In this document: positions 60,892-64,000 of the stretch, in pieces
How the letters are laid out: each line of letters starts with the position of its first letter
How positions within the stretch are numbered: the first letter of the stretch is position 1
From: Acanthochromis polyacanthus
Lineage: Eukaryota; Chordata; Actinopteri; Pomacentridae
DNA length: 64,000 nt
Assembly: GCF_021347895.1 (NCBI RefSeq)
Contig: NC_067113.1
Location: 44,803,474 to 44,867,473, forward strand
Reading direction: 5' to 3'
Made by a program: the position numbers and the translations under genes
Notes under the pieces: model-generated
Database searches by the model: none
What the model saw: only the letters and a program-made list of their open reading frames with translations
Told to the model about the DNA's origin: nothing

Positions 60892-63222
60892 CTTGGAGAT
60901 GTCATTGTGTAGTTTGTCCCTCATTGTGGTGCTATTAGAGATCTTCATAGAGGCTTTTGCAAGTGATCTGGAATGGACAAAGAGAAATTATCTAGCAGAT
61001 GCAGAGATAGCTCCCAAACGAAATTACCCCCAAACACACTGCTTGCACATAAATTCACAGTCTGAATAACAAAACAAAAGTTTATAGCTTTCATTAAGGC
61101 AGGATTTGATGCAGTGCTGTTACACTATTTTATTCTAGATGTCTGTCTCTAAGCCAGTTAACCCTCGGCCCTCCCTCTATGAAACAAACAAACACACCTC
61201 TCCTTGTTGATGACGATGGTGCGTTGGATTTCCTTCTCATTTTCCAGGAGCTTTATCTGCTCTGTTAACTCTGTGATTGTCTGTGCGGCGATCTGCTTCA
61301 ACTTGACATACTTATTCTTCTCTTCCATGATCATGTCACACAGTTTAGAATACTGAGATATTCTGAGGGGGGAAACCAGTGATTAGACGCGTTCTTCAAC
61401 CGCGTTACAAAGTCAGACTCCCCAATCACAGCAGGTTTATGACATTTTTGTCATTTACCCCTATCCGTTTGTTGATCATTTGCATTTAATTAGCCAGTGG
61501 TAGCTGCGAGTTCATTATCTTTGTTTACCATCTTCCTAACTACTGTGGGATTTATATCCGTAGCCAGTGACAGTTATCAGTGGCTGATTAAAGTAATATG
61601 AACTGTACAGATAACATTTCCTGCAGCGGGTGTTAGATCTGCATGTACTTGTAAAGGAAAGTTTGGTAATACTGACAAAAAAGTGATTATAAATTGGCAT
61701 AATCATCGCGGAGTAATTATCAAACTTTCATAATTCATCACAAGTGATCAGTGAATAGGAAAAAAATGTGACAGAACTCAAGTTTCATTCAGTCTGTTCA
61801 TTAAATTTCAATGTTAAATTCATGTGTGAAATGTGAGCTGCAAACAACAATAACCACACAAGAGGATACACAACATTTCATTGTCATCCTGCCCTCTTTT
61901 TGCTTGTCTAGCTGCAATTTTGGGTGCCTGATTCCAGACTGTATTCTGCTGTCGTGACCCTAATAAACGTATTCATAAGTTTGCCGTTGCTGTCGTGGGT
62001 GGCGCTATAAGCATTAGTCTGTGTCTGAACACTGAAGTATGACCAATTAGTACGACATGGTGTTCTAGCCAGACAACATGCGCAGATGTCTGAATTAATT
62101 GTGATTCCTGCCCGTATGCAGATCAGAGGAGCCAAACAAATAACCAGGGAATCAATTATCGGTTGGCCACATTAATATTGTGCAGCGAAATCTCCATATT
62201 TCATTTCATTTTAGAGAGACAGCAAAAAACAGAAGATGTGAAGCCGAATGAGGAGGCGATTATGATTTCCCTAATACTGCATATTAACAGCCTCTCTGGA
62301 ACATCCTTTTTTGCATATAGAGAAAACAACGGTGACACCTGCGCTGTAGTGTAGCGTTCAGCTTGTTGTGGTCCGCGATGATCAGGTCTTTTTCACGAAG
62401 CTCCCGCCGGATGTGCTGGTTCAATTGCTGCGAGTAGAATTAGGCAGGTAAAACTACAGCATCATCACCTCTGTGTGGGTGTGCTTCTATGTATATGTCT
62501 GTGCTCGCAAACATCAATCTACACTCATACTTGTGGGTGCACATTTCTCAGTATTGTAGCGGCTTCCCCTTCGGACTCTGAATAAATAAAAACAAAACAA
62601 TAAATAAGTTAGCTGATCTCGCGGTTCTGTTTTCTCGGTATGGATTTTTATGAATTTCCTGTACGCTTTCATTTATTTTTGAGCTGGTCGATGTTGATTT
62701 GGGATTTCATTATTTACTAATCAGGAGAGAAAGGGTATGAATTTTTTAAAGGACGAGAAAGAACCGCTCTCCCTTCCGTAGATTAAATTCATTTGAACTT
62801 TCTATATTTCTAAATTGTTCTGAAATTACCCCACCGTGTGGATATAATATTGCGAGCATAGATGACATTCTTCAGAAATTGTGTTTTTGTCACCGAAAGC
62901 ACCAAAAATATAAATCAGCTTTGTTTCTTCTTTGATGTTTTTAACACATTTAAGCGTGAAATGTGCATGTCTGTGTCTTCATAAATTATTAAATGCACTA
63001 ATGATGACATCAAAACGTCTTTTAAATGTGTCATAGCGTGTGTTTGTATTGCACCTCAGCCCTGAGCAGTTCACGGTGCTTCTGGCCCCTCTCCTCTGCT
63101 TTGATCTGTGTGAGACATCTGAGGTTATGGAGCTCTTCTCTGAGGCGGTTTGACTCCCTCAGCAGCTCCTGAATCACCCCATACTGCTGCTTCTTCTGGC
63201 TCTCCTCCTCAACCGCTGATAG
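39414..63222 (-). CDS. ccdc146: Coiled-coil domain-containing protein 146, C-terminal part (12 exons)
   Basis: Spliced minus-strand coding region; the 5' exons lie right of the window. Exons in gene order: 63222-63055, 62575-62531 (tentative), 62427-62339, 61362-61198, 60967-60892, 59965-59817, 59711-59483, 47056-46946, 46842-46705, 45273-45148, 43922-43800 and 39614-39414. They join in frame to 539 residues; human CCDC146 is about 955. The product is almost entirely charged heptad-like coiled coil (rich in E, K, Q, L) and ends with a non-coiled, proline-rich tail. The tail motifs [34 protein letters not shown] and KPLEI are the recognisable CCDC146 signature. In mammals the protein associates with centrioles and axonemal microtubules, and its loss causes male infertility with malformed sperm flagella. 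The convergent arrangement with gsap is also found in human. Identity is firm; function is by orthology. Confidence 0.94.
39863..40993 (-). mobile_element. Tc1-like transposon, about 1.13 kb, degenerate
   Basis: Left end CACTGCACGGCCAC preceded by TA (39861-39862). The far end stops at CCAAGTG before TA (40994-40995), with its outer inverted repeat mostly lost. On the minus strand, matching Tc1 blocks include TGGTCTGATGAGTCCAGATT (about 40462-40443, the SDES motif) and CCTCAGCCCCACTGAGAATC (about 40107-40088, the [10 protein letters not shown] motif). Stops and frameshifts prevent a full transposase. Confidence 0.8.
41495..41600 (+). mobile_element. L2/Rex1-type LINE 3' UTR fragment
   Basis: CTGGTCGAGGCAGACGGCTG, then CCTGAGCCTGGTTCTGCTCA, in the sense direction of the fish LINE 3' UTR. 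Short and truncated at both ends. Confidence 0.55.
41799..42708 (+). mobile_element. hAT-like non-autonomous element, copy 1
   Basis: Ends CAGGGATGTCA... and ...GTTTGACACCCCTG are inverted to each other. Inside are GGGCCACATTAAATTCAACT, a long GACAAAA-type array (about 42130-42510) and GGGCCAGATTGGACCCTCTG. Same arrangement as 45423-46298. I do not see a clear 8-bp target duplication. Confidence 0.7.
43800..43922 (-). CDS. ccdc146: ccdc146 exon
   Basis: 41 codons, phase 0 at both ends: [20 protein letters not shown], then [20 protein letters not shown] and K. Acceptor tttccag, donor gtaaag. The very basic run at the end is typical of the region before the CCDC146 tail. Confidence 0.94.
43923..45147 (-). 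other. ccdc146 intron, nothing recognised
   Basis: 1.2 kb; a purine-rich patch at about 45002-45060 precedes the neighbouring exon. No repeat family recognised. Confidence 0.55.
45148..45273 (-). CDS. ccdc146: ccdc146 exon
   Basis: 42 codons, phase 0 at both ends: [20 protein letters not shown], then [20 protein letters not shown] and LQ. Acceptor ttccag, donor gtcaga. Confidence 0.92.
45274..46704 (-). other. ccdc146 intron with hAT-like copy 2
   Basis: Apart from the element at 45423-46298, the stretch 46299-46704 shows a short GA-rich patch near 46397 and nothing else. Confidence 0.6.
45423..46298 (+). mobile_element. hAT-like non-autonomous element, copy 2
   Basis: Left end CAGGGGTGTCAAACTCATTT, right end GTTTGACACCTCTG. 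Internal order is the same as copy 1, including TCTGGAACTGAACAATATAG, the GACAAAA array (about 45780-46115) and GATTGGACCCTCTGCTGGG. Direct orientation to copy 1. Confidence 0.75.
46705..46842 (-). CDS. ccdc146: ccdc146 exon
   Basis: 46 codons, phase 0 at both ends: [20 protein letters not shown], then [20 protein letters not shown] and LALAKK. The intron before it is only 103 bases. Confidence 0.93.
46946..47056 (-). CDS. ccdc146: ccdc146 exon
   Basis: 37 codons, phase 0 at both ends: [20 protein letters not shown] then [17 protein letters not shown]. Acceptor cctcag, donor gtgcca. Confidence 0.92.
48320..48741 (+). pseudogene. RecQ-like helicase N-terminal fragment
   Basis: ATG at 48490 in a good context (AACATGG) opens 83 codons that run [40 protein letters not shown] and [25 protein letters not shown] and the Walker A motif PTGFGKS, followed by YQL-P, are helicase motifs 0/I of the RecQ family. 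The match stops at about codon 65; a short unrelated tail and stop follow, and no motif Ia-VI is present. The upstream 170 bases are GC-rich with a CCAATCAC box, as if a promoter was carried along. It is on the strand opposite to ccdc146. Probably a truncated copy of a multicopy fish helicase family; no evidence that it is expressed. Confidence 0.6.
48742..49530 (+). mobile_element. LINE reverse-transcriptase 3' remnant
   Basis: Broken frames yield [20 protein letters not shown] then [10 protein letters not shown] (48966-49055), and later [20 protein letters not shown]... with [20 protein letters not shown] (about 49240-49375). These are the C-terminal RT blocks of a non-LTR element. It ends CGGGAAGATCCTACCTGGTA and AATAAAATGATG. 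Abuts the helicase fragment directly. Confidence 0.65.
50500..51310 (+). repeat. Purine-rich tract with (GA)n
   Basis: About 0.8 kb that is strongly A/G-rich on this strand, including an uninterrupted GA run at about 50566-50586. No coding evidence. Confidence 0.6.
51824..52710. mobile_element. MITE-like element, ends GGGTCATTCCATC / GATGGAATAACCTG
   Basis: The two ends are inverted copies with a few changes. TA-starting triplets flank it. A LINE-tail type sequence (about 51943-52165) is inserted within. No transposase. Confidence 0.55.
51943..52165 (-). mobile_element. LINE-tail type insertion (ACTTTATTGTCA)
   Basis: GATAAAGATACAGAGACTTT and ATTGTCACTGTGCATGAAAT are the usual start of a fish LINE or SINE 3' tail in antisense. 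Internally repeats AAAGTGGTCAGTGTTGATAA and AAAGTGGTCAAGTGTTGAAG. Confidence 0.5.
54245..55810. mobile_element. hAT-like element, CAGTGATTCCC / GGGAGCCACTC ends
   Basis: Left end CAGTGATTCCCAAGCAGGGG (54245-54264), right end AAGGTTGGGAGCCACTC (55794-55810) inverted to it. Flanks GTATACAT (54237-54244) and GTAAACAA (55811-55818) agree at 6 of 8 positions, as a worn 8-bp target duplication. The inside carries repeated GTTGCTAGCTAACAGT-type motifs. No transposase. Confidence 0.65.
56750..56900. repeat. GCTAACATG-type fish repeat fragment
   Basis: ACGCTAACAGCAGCATGCTA, ATGCTAATGTTCAGCAGGTA and GTGTGTTAGCATACTGA follow the order of the family noted at 8655-8800. Confidence 0.5.
58677..58700 (+). 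repeat. (AC)n microsatellite, about 12 units
   Basis: Uninterrupted AC run between GGAACGC and GTAGCTGG. Confidence 0.9.
59483..59711 (-). CDS. ccdc146: ccdc146 exon (largest coiled-coil exon)
   Basis: 229 bases, 76 full codons. Starts [20 protein letters not shown] and ends [20 protein letters not shown]. Strong heptad pattern. The donor gtagaa opens a 12.4-kb intron. Confidence 0.93.
59817..59965 (-). CDS. ccdc146: ccdc146 exon
   Basis: 149 bases. [20 protein letters not shown], then [20 protein letters not shown] and ETAIQRRNI plus two bases. Donor gtacgt, acceptor tcgtag. The downstream intron is only 105 bases. Confidence 0.92.
59966..60891 (-). other. ccdc146 intron beginning with a CA repeat
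   Basis: 926 bases. The gene-side 5' end is the CA microsatellite. A short ACACAC run lies at about 60539-60550. Nothing else recognised. Confidence 0.6.
60816..60889 (+). repeat. (GT)n microsatellite, about 37 units, at a splice donor
   Basis: Uninterrupted GT run; on the ccdc146 strand it is CA and starts at the third base of the donor gtacac of exon 60967-60892. Confidence 0.95.
60892..60967 (-). CDS. ccdc146: ccdc146 exon with CA-repeat donor
   Basis: 76 bases reading (R)[18 protein letters not shown] then LHNDISK. The donor is gtacac, and the CA microsatellite starts inside it, so the intron begins with the repeat. Acceptor ttccag. Confidence 0.9.
61198..61362 (-). CDS. ccdc146: ccdc146 exon
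   Basis: 165 bases. Includes [20 protein letters not shown], then [20 protein letters not shown] and a tail [10 protein letters not shown]. Acceptor cctcag, donor gtgtgt. Confidence 0.92.
61363..62338 (-). other. ccdc146 intron, nothing recognised
   Basis: 976 bases of AT-rich sequence without a repeat family, coding segment or conserved motif that I can support. Confidence 0.55.
62339..62427 (-). CDS. ccdc146: ccdc146 exon
   Basis: Starts [20 protein letters not shown] and continues NKLNATLQR plus two bases. Acceptor tcgcag, donor gtgtca. Coiled coil. Confidence 0.9.
62531..62575 (-). CDS. ccdc146: ccdc146 tentative 45-nt micro-exon
   Basis: A 45-base open segment reading [15 protein letters not shown], with donor gtatga and acceptor AG at 62576-62577. 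It is phase 0 at both ends, so it can be included or skipped without changing frame. The chain also joins in frame without it, so it is tentative. Shifting the acceptor two bases upstream in the gene would break the frame. Confidence 0.55.
62576..63054 (-). other. ccdc146 intron, nothing recognised
   Basis: 479 AT-rich bases between the first window exon and the tentative micro-exon. Confidence 0.5.
63055..63222 (-). CDS. ccdc146: ccdc146 exon (first in window)
   Basis: 56 codons, phase 0 at both ends. Coiled coil beginning [20 protein letters not shown] and ending [16 protein letters not shown]. Acceptor aagcag, donor gtgcaa. Confidence 0.88.
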
Positions 63223-64000
63223 CTGCTTGGGAACACATTGTAGGCTATTGAAAAAATCTCATGACTGTTTCGATGAATGGGACAGCAAGGCAAAGTCTCC
63301 TAAGATGGATAGATGATGAAACTTTTCTGTGCAAAGTGCAGGCTTTTCCCCAAATGGATCATTAAAGTTTGCTGCGCGATATAGTATTAGAAAAGTATGC
63401 TATTTGAAATCTTCTGTTTCTTGCATTCACATAGGAAATGGAAGTTACAAGAAAAAGGGGGGGGAAAAAAAAGGTTTGAGACATAAATTAAAAGATCCCA
63501 GATTGTGCCCCTTTTCAGCAAATTAATGAAAGTCTCACCCAGAATCCCCAGAATGAGTCTTTTAATTTATTAACTCAAAATGCTGCAAAGATGATTCGTT
63601 TTACCGTGACTGCATAACTCCTGGTTTTAGTTCTGTTCTAAACAGCTTCATCCTTTTGCTGCTGTCCACATCTTCTTCAGGAAGAAAACTCTCCATGTCT
63701 TTGATTGACAGTTGTCTGCAGAGTATGTACTGTTCCTAGCTTTATCTATGAGCAAACATTTGGCATGAAAACATTATTAAATTTAAAGCACAGCTGTCGT
63801 TTTACCTTGTCTGTTCTCTGAGTTTGCCATTATTGTGGCAGAGCTGCAGCTTTAAAATGGCTCTGAAGTGACTGCTGATGAACATGGAGTCTAAGTGGGC
63901 TGCATTTTAGTCACTATTACTCACTCAATCTGTTGTCTGACAACAGAAACACAAGAAATATGCAAATGAGAACAACTTTACTGGGGATTTGGCTTTATTT
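63223..64000 (-). other. ccdc146 intron running off the window
   Basis: No exon seen. 63486-63975 is repeat family B copy 2; the next 5' exon must lie beyond the right edge. Confidence 0.6.
63486..63975 (+). repeat. Dispersed repeat family B, copy 2
   Basis: AAAAGATCCCAGATTGTGCC, TCTTCAGGAAGAAAACTCTC and CTGTTGTCTGACAACAGAAA occur in the same order as in copy 1 (9432-9960). Same strand. It may continue past the window. Confidence 0.65.

Overview
The window looks like teleost fish nuclear DNA. It has intron-rich vertebrate genes with GT-AG splice sites, long CA/GT microsatellites and many decayed fish-type transposons (Tc1, hAT-like, piggyBac-like, L2/Rex1-type LINE tails, a tRNA-derived SINE). 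I see no operons, rRNA, functional tRNA genes or CRISPR arrays. The species cannot be named from sequence alone.

Two protein-coding genes occupy the window in convergent (tail-to-tail) orientation. On the + strand, 1881-34312 carries the last 15 coding exons (419 residues and the stop) of gsap, gamma-secretase activating protein. It includes the whole C-terminal region that corresponds to the 16-kDa GSAP fragment known in mammals. On the - strand, 63222 down to 39414 carries the last 12 coding exons (539 residues and the stop) of ccdc146, a coiled-coil protein of centrioles and sperm flagella. Exon phases agree through both chains. The N-terminal exons of both genes lie outside the window, gsap to the left and ccdc146 to the right. 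The same convergent neighbour pair is found in human (7q11.23), so this is conserved vertebrate synteny, not a functional operon. About 5.1 kb of intergenic or 3'-UTR sequence separates the two stop codons.

Layout: 1-34312, gsap exons and introns with LINE, SINE and MITE debris and a 0.7-kb foldback (17101-17807). 34313-39413, 3' flanks with a decayed Tc1 copy that contains an L2 tail, which in turn contains a piggyBac-like MITE. 39414-47056, the six 3'-most ccdc146 exons, with a Tc1 copy at 39863-40993 and two direct copies of one hAT-like element bracketing two exons. 47057-59482, a 12.4-kb ccdc146 intron with a RecQ-like helicase fragment joined to a LINE remnant, plus hAT-like and MITE-like elements. 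59483-63222, six clustered ccdc146 exons. 63223-64000, an intron with a repeat also present in a gsap intron.

I did not find a new multi-gene system. The most unusual signals are a perfect palindrome inside the foldback that matches a gsap exon over 17 bases, a CA microsatellite that forms the splice donor of a ccdc146 intron, direct repeats bracketing two frame-neutral exons, inverted repeat copies bracketing one gsap exon, and a DxxD motif at the start of the GSAP-16K region.
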